64,000 nucleotides of DNA from Combretum micranthum (GCA_024138025.1 JAMXBD010002243.1:124001-188000), one strand, 5' to 3'; positions 13,175 through 26,992 are shown, counted from the first letter of the stretch. Numbers and translations: made by a program. Notes: generated from the letters alone by a model not told the origin.

Positions 13175-16100
13175 TTCTGCCTTGTTTCCTTCATTTAATA
13201 TACTCCTTTTCTCTCTCTCTCTTTCATTTACACTTTTTTTTCCTTTACCATTCATTAACTTTTTCTCTCTTTTTCCTCTCTTTCTTTCTTCATTTTGCTC
13301 TTGTTCTTACAATGAACGAAGCTGCCCATATTTCTTCCATGAGCTCCCACACATATTTCTTGAAGATTTTTAGTAAACTTTCTCTTAAAGCTTTCATAGG
13401 TGATATAGGTAAAGAATATGAGAGTTTCATGTATCAAACGACATTCCATTAGCTTAAAGCTAAGGATGATGATGCCAAAATAAAACACTCCACTTCTCTA
13501 TGATTATCTCTTGTATCATTCTTATTTTCTTGTTAAAAGTAGTTATATTTTATAGATCTAACTTTTTGTAGCTTTGATTTTCGTTTATGCCATAGATTTT
13601 GTTTTTTGAGTTATTATTTTTGCTATTGCTTATGATTTATACATATATTCATCATTCACATGACTATCATAGTGTTCATGCACTTATAACCAGTTTAGAA
13701 GACTAGATCTAGTTGTTTTAGGTTCATAAATGCATTAGACTTTTGTTTTAAGCTCATAAACAACTTGTATATACATGATGATAGTAGGGAAGTTTTAGAA
13801 AGCTCAAGATCTATTTTCTTTTCAACAAAAATCATTTTTGAAAATTCGTATGAATAATGAACCATATTTAGAAAAGTTATTTTTCAACTTCAAAATGTGT
13901 GTTTTTCATTTAAAATGAAGGGCTTAGGGAATAGATAACATAAATGAGTGCTTTTGATGAGTAAAGTTTAGATCTATGAGTTTATAGTTTACTACCATGG
14001 ATTTCTTTTATGTTTATGTTTATATTCATATTAAGTGTAGATCTTGGTTTTGAACTCAAACAAAAATAGTGAAATTCGTATTTAGGCAAGACCCCCATTT
14101 AAAACCACTTTCCAAGTGCCAAAAGAAATTTTTGCTTAAGATGATGGAAAGGCTTAATGTATTATTGCATCAAGACTTCATTTTAAAGGTTCAAAGATGA
14201 TTTTCAAAGATTAATTTTCAAAACAAAATCCTATTTTCGGATTTTGGCCAAGGCATATTTTAAAAACATGTTTTCTAACTCAAAAATGAAGTTTTTATTC
14301 AAGATATGAAGGCTCTTAGGATAGGATATAAGGAATGGATTTTCATAAGTTTAGATAGATTTTGTCAAAAGGTATGTCCAAAAAATAAATTTTGTAAATT
14401 CGAATCTCAACAAAGACCAATTTTGAAACCATTTTTCGACTTCAAAACAAGATTTTATTAAGGAAATGGAAGCCTTAAGGGATAGGTTGATTAGGAAATG
14501 GTTTTTGAAAGACTAAATGAGTTTTACAAAGAAGACAAGCTCAAATGAATTTATCAAAATTCGGATTTGAAATAGCCTAATTTAAACACTCATTTCCAAA
14601 TGCCAAAATGATAATTTTTATAGGAAAATGGAAGTCCTAGGGAATAAATATAATAAAGACCAAGTTTTGACAAGATAAGAGAAGTTATCCAAATAATCCT
14701 CGAATAACAAATGGTTTCCAAGAATAGGATAAACAATGTTTTCATTCTTCAAAATTTTGTAAAATTCGTACTTAGGTAAACCACCTATTTAAACACCTAT
14801 TTTCTAACCCCAAAAGGAAGTTTTTTGTTGAATAATGAAGGTGATGGTTATATAGGTCATCAAGGTTGAATTTTGTTAAAAGCAAATATGATTTTATAAG
14901 AAGAAAAACTATTTTTCTTAAGTCTAGTAAAATTCAAAGATTTACAAGTAAAGGTTTTCAAAAAGAATTCTTGGTACTATATGTATATGTAAACCGGTTT
15001 TCCTAGTGGTCAAGTAAACTCCGGAAACCAAAAAGCAAAACCCTAAATCGGTCTAGTTCAAGCTTAGTGAGAGAAGCTTAGAAACCCTAAATCTGGCTTT
15101 CCTTCGGTTTCATAACAAAAGAAGTTTTATAAAATAAATTAATATGAATTATTATTTTAAAGTATATTTCACACCTTAGAAAGTTTTAATTTTGGAAAAT
15201 TTTCTATTCCGGGCCTTTCCAAGCTCCATTACGGAAAAACAAGCCCCAGAACTAGAAACCCAGAAAAATATTCTGGAATATTCATTAAAACCGAAATTTT
15301 ATAAGGATTTCAAAAATATAAATTTTAGAATTTTTCGGGTTATAAAAATTACAATTATAACCTTTTTCCCGTATTTTCTTTACTACTGGTAAAGTAAATG
15401 CCTTGTCTACTATTTGCCAATATTCACAAGTACAACCTATACTACACACTACCCATGCCCTATTCTTACATCCTTACAACTACTCATTATATTTTCTTTT
15501 TCAAGAAAATTTTGTTTCTTACTTAATTATTACATTTATTAATTTTATTACTTAATTTCAAATTTGATAAAAAATCAACTCTCACTCCCTCTCTTTCCTC
15601 TAGTGGCTAACGCAACCCTTCCCCTTTTCCCTCTCCATTTGTTTTATTTTACTCTTTTTAATACAATTAAACCCTAATTCACTTAATATATAAACTCATT
15701 TTCACGCTCTCTTCATTTTCACTCTTCCAAAATTTTGAAAAGAGAAAAACTCTCTCTATTCTCCCTCTAGTGCCGTGAACCCTAGCTCCACACAACACAC
15801 ACATACTCACAAGTCCATTTCTTCTCCAAATCTTTATTTAGGTGATGATTTCTAGCCTTACTACTACATAATCTTATAATGGCAAGGCTATTCTTGTGTG
15901 TTTTTCACTTTAAATCCCAATGAGCAAATGATAGCGATGAGAAAACACTAATATACGAATATCAAGCTATCACAAGAAGTAGATCTTGTGTTTAATGAGT
16001 TTTTGTTGAAGTATTATTATGTTCATGCATATAAAAGTAGAGATCTTGCATGAAAAATATATGTTCATGTCCTTAAACTCATTTTCATGTACTATAAGTT

Positions 16101-17289
16101 GTAGATCTAGTATGTAGACACTCATATTTTTCTTGACATTCATGTTCATATGAATATTTTGTATTTTCATGCATTAATGTTCATAAAAGCTTAGTCTTGT
16201 ATATAATGTGATAGTTGGTAGATGTCACGCCCCGAAGGGTACCCTAAACGTGGTAGTCCGCCGTACACAATATTAAAGCCTAAGAATGACCACCTCAGTC
16301 ACGTGAAGGCTTCACAAGGCATCTAACACATAAAGGAGACACATCGGAATGATACGTTTTATGTTAATACAATTGAGTAACAATGTAAAGGAAATACAAT
16401 CCACTATACTCCAAATACAAAACACTATACTTCAAAATACAATTCATCAAACTTCAATTACATTCATCCCAAGACTTCACTACATAAAACTATTACAAGG
16501 CATATCGTAAAGCTTAGCCAAAAACTTCAAGCATTCTTATATCTTGCCAGAATCCTGAAGTCATTCTCGGCTTCAACCATCTCGGACTCCACTTAGAATA
16601 CTTAGAATAACCTGCTCATTTAAACAACTATTGGGGTATAAGCTACACTAGCTTAGTGAGAATTCCATTAATTCCGTACCATAACAAACATGTTATTAAT
16701 CAATCATATGCTATGCATGAACAAACACATGAGCAAGCAATTATGCATGGGTATCCAGAACCCACACACAGAATAGATTTATGCCCTCCGTATCTTGGTT
16801 TAGGAATGGTATTGAGTCTACACGACCCTATCTAGTCCCCAAGCCCTCTGCTCTTAGCACTCGACTCTGCTAGGCTCATCCAAGGATGCATCCACATGTG
16901 CCTTAGTACCCCTGAATGAGCTCTGGCACCGGGCTCGTTATCCAAACGAGGCAACAACGGACCATACCGATCGACCTGCGTAGGAGTAACATGATACCAA
17001 ATGCAATATGTTCGATGCGATGCATGATCAATTTAATTTTTTCTTAGGTCAAAATATTTATACATTCTTTAGAGTGACCAAACCAAATATCAGACATATA
17101 ATAGAATAATATGAACGATGCATTTATCCAATCAAATCGGGTTTCGATATGTTTAGTATTCATTGGCATACATTCATCACAGTCTCATCATATCTCCCTC
17201 CCCATTCTATCGATTTTTATCTGTTCCTATAATTCTAATGCAACTAACTACAAGCACAATCAAGGTAACAAACAAGGAGAAAAACTCAC

Positions 17290-17359
17290 TTGGCATTGGG
17301 ATCACCGGTCTTCTTGTAATAATAATCCGATGGTAGGGAATCGTCGAACTTGGGATTAC
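17290..17359 (-). other. Mini-exon-like segment, L7 (minus strand)
   Basis: On the minus strand it follows TTTTTAG and precedes GTGAGT (17284-17289). The frame reads GNPKFDDSLPSDYYY; the usual stop has become AAG in this copy. Confidence 0.4.
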
Positions 17360-18858
17360 CTAAAAAGGAAGAAATACTCTAATAAGTATTTCAACTCAAA
17401 CTAATCCAACGACTTAATACGAACTATCAAATTCGTAATTTCGCGTCTAAGCGGGAATTCCAACTTAAAACGGCCATAACTTGGTCATTTTAACTCGGAA
17501 TCTCGCAAATTTTATATCGATTTCTTATATACTTCGGAAGAGCTTTCTAAATATGAAGTTTAAATCAAGTTTTGAAATTATCTGAGCCTCAGAATGAGGG
17601 ATCAGATCTGTACAGCGGTTAATATTGAATTCCGAAAATGCGGTTTCATTAATGCACTTGAGATTCCTAATTACAAAATAAAACTAAATGCCATGGTAAT
17701 TTATTTTCCCTATCATGAATGTCATGATATGAACTCTAATGAGCTAAGTTCCTATAAATTTTTTAGACTCAAAGAATTCTAATAAACTTTTTCCTAGAAA
17801 ACCATTTCATGCTATTGTTTAACAAGTAAGTTTACTACACTTGGTCACACTTACTTATTACAAGGATTTTCTTTAGGAAAACTCCACTTTGTTTAAAGAA
17901 ATTTTGACCCTTATATTAGTTATATCCTAAGGCCTTTATTTCTTTAATAAAATCTTCATTTGTAAACTTTTAAGTGGGTCTTTTACTAGGGTGGTTCCAA
18001 AAATCCGAACTTAGAAAATTTCATTTTCAAGTTGATTCTTTTAAGGAAAAATGCATTTTATACTTAGAACTTTATGTTTATTTTACTTATCCTAAGGACT
18101 TCATTTATTTAAGAAAATACCATTTTGAAGTTGGAAAATAGTGTCTTTAATCATCTATCCATTATTACGGAATTTGGCTTTCAAGACTTTTCACCAAAAT
18201 TTCTTTTAGACTTCATCTCTTGTTTTAAATATTTTCTTTAGTAAAAACTCTTTTAAACTCATGAAAAACATCATCAACATTATCTATCACTATAGGCTTC
18301 ATTTTTTCTTGTAAAATCATGTTTAGAAGTTAGTAAAGGGTTTTTAGGTCTAGGGTTCCCAAGCCATCCGAATTTACACTAACTCATTTTTTGAAAAGTG
18401 TCTTCTTTTTGGTTTGTTAACTTATTATCTATAGATCTTGTACTAGAAAGGTATTTACTAAGGACAAAAACATTAAAGACTATGAATGCACATAAACTCA
18501 AAAATAGATGAGATCTTAAATGTTTACATGAATATGAGTAGTAAAATGATAGATCTACTATATCAAGTGCTTAAATGGTTTGAAAACATAAAAACTACAT
18601 TTTTATAAAAGATCTTTTGTTCAAAACACCTTTTGGATGAAAAATATAAAGCTTATGGCATAAAAGCTCTTTAAATGTTGATCTACTTTGTGATGGTTCG
18701 GTATTCTTGTTTTGATATTTCCTTGTCCATAGCAAGAGCTCATGGGATATTTATTTAGAAATATAAAGAATATCCTTGCATTACAAGGATCTAAGGTTAA
18801 GGAAGTAGGTTCTTTCACTTTAAGGTAAAATGGAAGACAATAGAAGAAAAAAGAAAGT

Positions 18859-18879
18859 TGTGTGTGTGTGTGTGTGTGT
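18859..18879. repeat. (TG)n microsatellite
   Basis: About ten TG units lie within L7. The position matches the shorter TGTGTGTG at 61517 and the (CA)n of plus-strand copies near 7501, just downstream of the promoter region. Confidence 0.85.
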
Positions 18880-21800
18880 AGAGCTATGAAGCTCACGGCA
18901 AAGTGGTGGAGAGGGAGAGGATTTGGAGAGCTTTTTACCTTTTTAAAACTTAGAAAAAGTGAAGAATGAAGAAAGAGAGAGAAAATGTAGCTTATATATT
19001 AAATGGAATTAGGTTAAAATGAATAAAAGAAATAAAAAAATTTTGCAAATTGGAACTTGTTGGGGAGGGTTTCACGCCAACCAATGCAAGAGAAAAAGGG
19101 GGATTTGATTTCCTTCTTTTGATTGATTTGTTTGATTGATTTGTACATTAATGCCATAACTTGTAATAATAATTAAGAGACAAAAGTCTTTGGAAAAGAA
19201 AGTGGAATTGAGTGGTTGTAAGAATAGGGTGTACAAATGGGTAGTCATAGGTTGTACTTGTGAATAGTAATGAATAGTAATCAAGACAACTTAATTACCG
19301 GTAGTAAGAAAAATACGAATAAGAAGGTTATAACTTCATTTTTCGTAAGCCGGAAAATTATAAAATTTATATTTTTGAAATCCTTATTTTATTTCGGTCC
19401 TAATGAATATTCACAAGTAAATTTTTGAAATTCTAGTTCCGGGCATGTTTTTCTATAATGGGTCTCGGGATGACCCGGAATTGAAATTTTCTTAAAATCT
19501 GATCTTTTATTGTTTCAAAATATAATCAAGAATTATATTCAAAATTAATTTTGCCTATAAAAGTTTCTTATTTGGAAACCGAGGAAAAGCCGAAATTAGG
19601 GTTTCTAGGTCTTTCTCACAAAGCTTGAACTAAACCGGTTTAGGGTTTCATTTTCCAGTTTCCGAAGTTTACTTGATTACTAGGAAACCCGGGGTATACA
19701 TTATAAAAGTAATAAAATTGTGTAATGAAATAAAATGAATAGTGCAAAAGACTAATCAATTACCGGTAGAAATGCAAATACGATAAAAAAGGTTATAACT
19801 GTAACTTTTATAACCCGAAAAATTATATAACCGATATATTTAGAAATTTTGTAAAATTACGAGTCTAACGGTACTAGTGGTATGTTTTTGATATCTCGAG
19901 CCCCGGGACAACGCTTTTCAAAGTCTGTATCCGAACGGGTTCGAGATAGGTCAAAAATTTACCAATCTGATATTTTTAAACAACTTATATTACTACGAGC
20001 TATTCTACTTATTTAAACTACACCTCGGCCTCTAGGGTTAAGGGAGCTAGATTGCTGGACTAAAGCTATTGTATTCCGATTAGGGTTTTCGAGTGATTTT
20101 TCTAGTTTAGATCCTTACCAATTTGGAAACTGATATTTATGTTTATACAACATATTTAATTTGAGAAATTTATTTTAAATTTTATTTTTGTAAGTGTAAA
20201 CCCCTGTTTTCTAAGCCCTAAACCTTAAGCCGAAAAGTCTACCGGAGACCTTAAGTCAACCGATCTCGAGTAAAACCCTATAGTTTAGATCATGCAAACT
20301 CGAGTTCGTAAATCGAGGAGTCAAAAAATAATTAAAGTGTTTAGAATAGTCCATAATAATATTTGAATTATTAAAAATATCAGATTGGTTCATTTCGGCT
20401 TATTTCGAACCCGTTTGGATACTGCTTGGAAAGCGTGTCCCGGGGCTCGGAAAATTAAAAATATATCTTAATATTTTTAGACTCGTATTTTTATAAGGAT
20501 TTCAAAAATATCAAGTTTAGAATTTTTCGGATTCTAAAAATATCAGTTATAGCTCATATAAGCTTATTTTACTCTTACCGGTAACTTAATTGTTAAATTT
20601 CTAAAAATAATTTAATTGATTATTTTATTTAAATCATAAAAATTCTGCCACTTAAATAAAAATATTTTTCTTAATTTATTTTATATATTTTCTTATTCAA
20701 AAAGCCACTTTATCAACCCATATCTCAAGTACACATACATTATCATTACTACACATTATTATGTCTTCTTTTGCTTTTTCTTACACTTCTCTTCCCCAAA
20801 ATTGCAGCTGCCCATTCCCCATAAATTAGCCACTTTTCATTATTTTTAATTATTTATTTGATATTTTAAAAGTCTCTTTTAGTTATAAATGGATGCAACT
20901 TGTTACACTTTCAAAAATGCAAATTGAAATCAAACTACACACACCCCTACACCACACAAAATCACGCCAGCCCCCCTTCTCCATGCAGCTGTGTTTTATT
21001 TTTTTTAAAAAATTATTTAACACACATTTATCTCTATTTAAACATCTCATTCTTTCCTCTTTCACCTTTACAAACCCTATATTTTTCCTCTCTCTTTTTC
21101 CCTCTCTTTTCCTCTTCTTCTTGCCTTGTCTTCTTGAAACAAGCTGTCCCCATTTTTTTCTTGCTTCCACATATATTTCTTGCAAATATTTGAGGTAATC
21201 TTCCCTTTTTGCTCTTATAAGATGTTCTAGGATGATACCATGGATGTTTCATGCATCAAAGGACATTCCACAAGCTTAAAAGGCTATGGATGATGATGCC
21301 AAGAAGTGAAACACTCCTCTAGATGATGATCTCTTTTGTTCTTAGTATTTTTGTTATATGGAAGGCTTGTTTATCTTCTTGTTTTTGTGATAGCTTGTAG
21401 ATCTAGAGTTTTATCAAGCTTTAGTTATGTTTATGTGTAGATCTAGAAGTTTAAGGCCTACTACTAAGTTTTTCTTATGCTTTCATGGTTATATATTGAG
21501 TAGATCTTAGATTCAAGTTGGAATGAAAAAGTAAAATTCGTAACTTGTCAAGCCCTATTTAAAAACCCTCTTCCAAGTCTTAAAATGGAAGTTTTTGTTA
21601 AGAAAATGAAGGTTTGATGGATGTATATCATCAAGACTTCATCTTACAAGAATCAAAGTTGATTTTCAAAGTTTATTTTCAAAAACAAAAATTGTATTTT
21701 CGGATCAAGACAAAGACCTAAAATAAAAACATGTTTTTCAACTCACAAATGAGGATTTTATTCAAGAAATGAAGGGTTCTTAGGATATAATATGTAATGG

Positions 21801-22689
21801 GTTGTTTTTCATGAGTTTTGATGAATTTTCTCAAGAGATATGTCCAAAATAAATTTATGAAAATTCGGATCAAGACCAAGACCTATTTTTGGAACCCATC
21901 ATTCAACTTTAAAATGAAGATTTAGACAAAAATATAAAGGGCTCTTGATATAGATATCTTAAGGAATGAATTTTCATAAGTTTAAATGAGTTTTCCTAAA
22001 AGGTATTGCTTAAATCAAGTGTTTGTAAAGACAAAATTTAGGTCTTGTTTCATTGTAAACTTCAAAGTGGAAATTCGTAATTATGGGAGACCAATTTTGA
22101 AAACCTTCTTTTTGATCTCAAAACAAGTATTTTATATTGAAAATGGAATGCTTTGATAATATAATATAGGAAAATTATTTTCATTGAACTAAGTAAGTTT
22201 TAGTAAAGGAATTACTCAAAACAAGACAATGAGTTTTGACTTGTAAATTTCGGTTTTATGAAAATGGATTCTTAGAAGTTTCATTTGAACTTTATGTTTG
22301 GTATTAGATAAGTGTGTAATCTCTTAATTTTGTTTTGAGATCTCCTTGCAAGCTTAGGACTAAATAGTTGGTCTAAGTAGTTAAATAGAGTAGATATGGC
22401 AATTTTTCACAAAGGCTCAAATCTGGAATTTTCGCAACCCTACTGTACAGTATGTTTCCGACCCCTAAATGACCTTAAATGTTTGAATTAACTTTGAAAT
22501 AGATAGCTCTTTCGAAGTAGGTATAAATCGGTATATTATAAGCTAAATTCCGAGTTAAAATGAGTTAGATATGACCTTTTTAAGTTAAGGATTCAACCTA
22601 GACGGAAATTGACGAACTTAGTAAATAAAATTGTTAAGTTTAATAGAACTTCATAAGAGATACTCATTGAGGGTATTCTTTGTACCTAG

Positions 22690-22758
22690 GTGAATTGGAG
22701 GACGGGTTACCACTTCCCGAGGACTATTACGACTAGTGGATTTTCACTACATGGACAA
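22690..22758 (+). other. Mini-exon-like segment, L8
   Basis: It follows CCTAG and precedes GTGAGT. The frame reads GELEDGLPLPEDYYD-stop, then ACATGGACAA before the donor-like site. This copy belongs to the element with a gag gene. Confidence 0.45.
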
Positions 22759-23111
22759 GTGAGTTCATTTCTCAATTAATTATGCTCTTGGATGTGCTTG
22801 TAGTAGTAGTGGCATTAGACTTAGGAAAAGATAAAATTGTGATTGAATGGTGATCTAAACTTGCATGAATGAACGATAAGTATATCGAGGCAAGCTTTGT
22901 TGAATAAAAATAAGGGCAATAATTTTATGAGCTAGTATAGATTTGGAATGTCTGAAATTTGTATGGTCACTTTTAAATTATCTAATTAATATCCATGATA
23001 TATGAATAAATTGTACATGCATATCACGTAGTGAGTCGCATATCATTGTCGAGTATGCTTTGGTGGGACAAAGGTGTATTTGGGAGGCAGCGGGTCTTTA
23101 ATGAAGGGGAC

Positions 23112-23295
23112 TAGGGTTGCATGACTTATGGACCACCCCATTCAAATAATGAAACTATGGTTGCATGACTTATGGACCAACATTAAAAATTGTGGTTGCA
23201 TGTCTTATGGACCACCCCACTTAAGATTGGGACTATGGTTGCATGTCTTATGGACCAACTTTGGAATTGTAGTTGCATGACTTATGAACTACCCC
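23112..23295 (+). repeat. Short tandem repeat, five units of ~36-43 nt
   Basis: GGTTGCATGACTTATGGACC recurs five times with small changes near 23114, 23157, 23195, 23234 and 23269. Odd units end CCACCCC and even units CCAAC, so the array is about 2.5 copies of a dimer of about 79 bp. Other family A LTRs have a different short repeat (GTGATCCATAAAACGAAT) at the matching place, near 27315, 29518 and 44570. Confidence 0.7.
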
Positions 23296-23907
23296 AAACC
23301 CCGAATGGAGGGCGTAAATTCATTCACTTATGACTACCGGAAAGTCATATGCTTGCTTGCTCATTTGCTTGTGCATTCATATGGTTGCTTAATTATAACT
23401 TGCTTGTATAGATATTTTAGCTTGGTCGAGTATGTTACTTGAAAAAAATCTCACTAAGCATTAGCTTATACCCCAATAGTTTTTGTTGCAGTGTTCCTAT
23501 TTTTGGATGTTCCGAGAGGACACTTTGTGCAGGTTTACACATTGGATTAAAGAGCTTTTGAGGAAGTCGGGACCTAGTATAGGCGTGGACTTCTAGGAAA
23601 ATCTCTTTAATGTAAATTCAGATATTGTAATTGGAGCTAAACGATGTAGACTCCTATTATTTTGGCGGGGGTATGCCCCCTTGGCTTTTGTAAAGTTTAA
23701 CTATTTATCTTGTTGTGATTTATATTCTTAATGCTATGTATGCTTTCTTAAGACTACTCGAATCAAAGTGTGATCCTAAAAGTTGTGTGAGTACACCTTA
23801 CACTCATATGTAAACTTATGGGATGACTAAGGTGCATACTTAAGTTTAAATATCGGTGTGGTGGACTGTCGCGTTTAGGGTACCCTTTGGGGCGTGACAG
23901 TTTAAGT

Positions 23908-23919
23908 TGGTATCAGAGC
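23908..23919 (+). promoter_or_regulatory. tRNA-iMet primer binding site of L8
   Basis: TGGTATCAGAGC is a perfect 12-nt complement to the initiator tRNA-Met 3' end. It lies 8 nt after the LTR end at 23899. Confidence 0.92.
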
Positions 23920-24512
23920 ATGGTTAAGAGTTTACAATCATAACTACAAATAAATAGCCTTAAGAAAGGATAAAAGGAAGGATATAATAGAATTACTAAG
24001 GAAGACTTAGATGGGAAGACGACCATAGTATCGGTCCTAGAATCCTATCACTATAACCCTTGTGGATAGTAACCACTAGGAAACAATCGACTTAGTATCG
24101 CAAAACCTTCATAGGTGACCTAATGAGACTCTCATAGAATGCCGCTTAGTTGCTTTAGTGGTTTTTGACATTGTGATTGTTATTGTTATATGTTGTTTGT
24201 TTTGTTGTTGATTATAATATAAAATTTTACTCGATTTTGAATTATGAGGATTTTTGCATGTGTTGCTCAAATTTCAATAAAGCTATATTTATGTTTTATG
24301 ATCTCAGAATTTTATTACTTAAATTCCCTGATTTACCTTTTTACACTTTTTATTTTCCGCTCGTATTACTACTTCTTTTATTTCCGTTACCTCGTTTGAA
24401 AACATTAATAGAATATATTGAGAAGATTACTTAACTAGACAAAAATAAAATTTGCTACAGCCGAGGTAGAAGAAGGAGACGTCAGGAGGAAAGCGCCTCC
24501 AATCAACCCAAT

Positions 24513-25683
24513 ATGGAAGAAGGGCAACAAGCCGCCCCTCCTCCAAATCCTCCTGCAGATGCTACACAGGTAGCTTTGCAAGCCATGCTTGGACAAATGG
24601 CACAAATGACACAAGTGCTCGAAGCACTTCGACAAAGTTTGCCGGCAGCGGCACAAGCACAAGCTCCAGCTCCAACTCCGCCACCACCTGCACCCCAAGC
24701 TTCTGTGGGGATGCCAGCACAGGAAAGCGCGCACTCTCACACTGCGCCTTTGCCTCCTCCACCACCTATGAGACCATACAGAAGCTCCCTACCCGAGTTC
24801 ATTAAGAGTAACAGATATTTTGAAGGGACTTTTGGGAGACCGGATGAGGCTGAGGATTGGTTAGCTCAGATAGAGCGATCCTTCAGGGCTTTTGAAGTGC
24901 CACACCACCTGAGAGTTGATTATGGCACTTACCTGCTTCGGTTGAATGCACGGGTTTGGTGGGAATCGAAAGAAAGAGAGCTCATGCCACCAGTTACTTG
25001 GGAAAGGTTCCGCCATGAGTTTTTGGAGAATTACTTCCCCGGAAGTCTCCGGGTGCAGTTCAGCTCAGAATTCCTGAACATTGCTCAGAAGGGAAGGACT
25101 GTAGCAATATGAAACTGAGTTTAGTCGATTACTGCAATATGCTCCGGATTCTTACAAGCACAGCGAGGAGCTAAAAATACGAGTTTTCTTAAATGGATTA
25201 GATGAGGAGTTGAGGATGAGGCTAGAAGAGTTTAATATTAAGAACTTTGTTGAGCTAGTAGAGAGAGCCCGGATAGTGGAAGGGGCTAAGAAAAGGAAGG
25301 GCAAGACTGCTGAGAAGCCACCCTCGGTTTTTGGAAAGAAGTTTTATGGGGGATCAGGATCTGGATTCTCCCACAAGAGGTTCAAGCCGTCTTATGGCTA
25401 TAAGGGTAACACTAGTGGGGGACAGGCTACCCCTAAGAGTGTCAGTTGCTGGAAATGTAAGGGGGATCACTACCCCAAGAAATGCCCACAGTTAGCGGAT
25501 AAGTGTTATTTCTGTGGCGACTCATCCCACAAGATTGCTAACTGCCCAAAGAAGACCACGACCATGTGCTTTGTCTGCAAGCAATTTGGTCACTTTGCCA
25601 ATGAGTGCCCTCAAAGGAAGAATGCTCCAGCTAAACCTTTTGGGGGATCAGCGGCAACAAGACCTGGGAACGGGAATGGTGGA
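24513..25683 (+). pseudogene. gag: Ty3/gypsy gag (capsid-nucleocapsid), frameshifted and 3'-truncated
   Basis: Gag packages the element RNA into virus-like particles. The first ATG in frame is at 24513. An in-frame Arg-rich tract just upstream (24460-24500) suggests that the original start lay further left and is lost. A Gln/Ala/Pro-rich N-terminus leads into a retrotransposon gag domain with the ARVWWESKERE and TWERFRHEFLENYFP landmarks. A frameshift near 25100 then moves the frame, which resumes at YETEFSRLL. Three zinc knuckles follow at about 25450-25620: CWKCKGDHYPKKC, CYFCGDSSHKIANC and CFVCKQFGHFANEC, the first one residue short in its middle spacing. The frame runs into L7 LTR sequence near 25684, giving a chimeric tail and stop at 25740. 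It resembles Tekay/Del-type gag; the clade assignment is an inference. Confidence 0.88.
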
Positions 25684-26923
25684 TTTAAGGATTTTCATTT
25701 TCTCATGATTAAGAAACTTTTGGATTCGTTCGTGATTTAAGACTTGTCGAAATTCGGTTTTAATTTGGAGTGATTTTTAGGGTTTATTTTCGAAATTCAT
25801 TTTGGAATTATTTATTGAAATTTTCCGGAGCTTACAGTAGATCTTTATGAAGACAAGACAAGGAACTTGAAAAGAAAAGATTTTTTGTTAAAAATGTTCA
25901 AGGGAAAATTCGGATGATTTTCTAGACCTATTTTAAAAACCATTGAAACCACTTTGAAACTCATATTTTACATGAAAAATGGAGGGTATAAGTAATAGGT
26001 ATCTCTAAGTAATGATTTTTACAAGTTGAAATGAGTTTAGACATGATTAATGTGTAAAACAAGTAGTGGAATTAAGATGAAAATTTTGAGTTAGTGTTCA
26101 AATTGTTAAATTCGTAACTTGGGATAATGCCTATGTAATCACTTAGTATTCAAGCTCAAATTGCATGTTTTATGTGTTAAATGAAGTCCTTAAGTAATAG
26201 ATATAGTAAAGCTTTAAATTTTGATGCATTAAACAAGTTTTCTCAAAGGAAACATGCAAGAAATGAATTTTTCCAAAATTCGGATTTTTGTGAAAAGCTT
26301 ATTTAAAAACATACTTGCAAGGTGAAAAATGTAAATTTTTAGATAGAAATGATGGTCTTGGATAGTATAGATGATGAAGACCCATTTTTATTTAGATAAC
26401 AAGAAATTTCTAAGAATGAAATCCTAAAATACTAATGAGATGCCAAATTGGAAGAATTGGATTTTTAAGAAGTAACTATTGTTGGAGTCTTGTAAGAAGT
26501 AAGAGTTCTTAAAGTTTCATTATAAAAAATCATCAAGATCATGCATATATTGAACTCATCACATGCCATTCATATTAGGCACTCATTCATATTTTATATA
26601 CACATGAATCATAACTAGATACATTTCGATCCAGTGCAAAACAATTTTTCGGAAATGAAAAAGTTACAGAACAGATCTGATCCCTCTGTTCCGCAACCTA
26701 AATGTTTTCAAAACTTGGAATTAATAATAGAAATAGATAGATCTTTCGAAGTAGATAGAAATAGATATAAAATTTGCGAAATTTCGAGTTAAAATGACCA
26801 AGTTATGGCCGTTTTAAGTTGGAACTTCTGCAAATAGCGAGAATCACGATTTTAATTAGTTTAGATGCATAGTTTGAATTAGTTAAGTGGTGAAGTTCTC
26901 ATTAGGTTATTCTTATTTGGTAG

Positions 26924-26992
26924 GTGATCCTGAGGACGACAAATCCTTACTGCCCGATTATTATTACTAAGAGACCGGCGTACCATGGTCAA
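26924..26992 (+). other. Mini-exon-like segment, L6
   Basis: It follows GGTAG and precedes GTGAGT (26993-26998). The frame reads GDPEDDKSLLPDYYY-stop, then ACCATGGTCAA before the donor-like site. Confidence 0.45.

Larger units (their letters stand above)
20195..25683 (+). mobile_element. Family A element L8: 5' LTR, PBS and gag, 3' part lost
   Basis: The LTR runs from TGTAAACCCCTG (20195) to GGGGCGTGACA (23899). At 3.7 kb it is shorter than its relatives because roughly 0.7 kb near the start is missing. A perfect initiator-Met PBS follows at 23908, then a leader and a gag gene. The sequence breaks off near 25684, where L7 LTR sequence resumes, so pol and the 3' LTR are gone together with about 0.6 kb of L7. 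This is the only family A copy with internal sequence and the evidence that the 4-kb units are LTRs. A possible left duplication is GTAAG (20190-20194). Confidence 0.85.
16223..25836 (-). mobile_element. Family A LTR copy L7, minus strand, split by L8 with a deletion
   Basis: It begins TGTCACGCCCCGAAGGG at 16223, the reverse complement of the family end. It finishes GGAGCTTACA at 25836, the reverse complement of the start. A perfect duplication GTAGA flanks it (16218-16222 and 25837-25841). Its own sequence is 16223-20194 and about 25684-25836. Compared with the intact minus-strand LTR at 58870-63666, about 0.6 kb around the L8 insertion point is missing. Its first 2 kb are very similar to the 58870 copy. 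Confidence 0.85.

Noticed and set aside
13051..13488. Overlapping plus and minus ORFs rich in Pro, Lys, Ser and Phe
   Set aside because: They come from poly-C, poly-A and pyrimidine-rich leader sequence of LTR L5. Composition explains them and no homologue is kept in other copies.
20883..21252. Four overlapping ORFs of 72-101 aa
   Set aside because: All are low-complexity products of the CT-rich region downstream of the L8 promoter; they are not conserved in sister LTRs.
23908..23919. TGGTATCAGAGC as part of a tRNA gene
   Set aside because: No cloverleaf around it. Its place just after an LTR end makes it a primer binding site.
24435..24765. Minus-strand ORFs opposite gag
   Set aside because: They are antisense shadows of the Gln/Ala/Pro-rich gag N-terminus.
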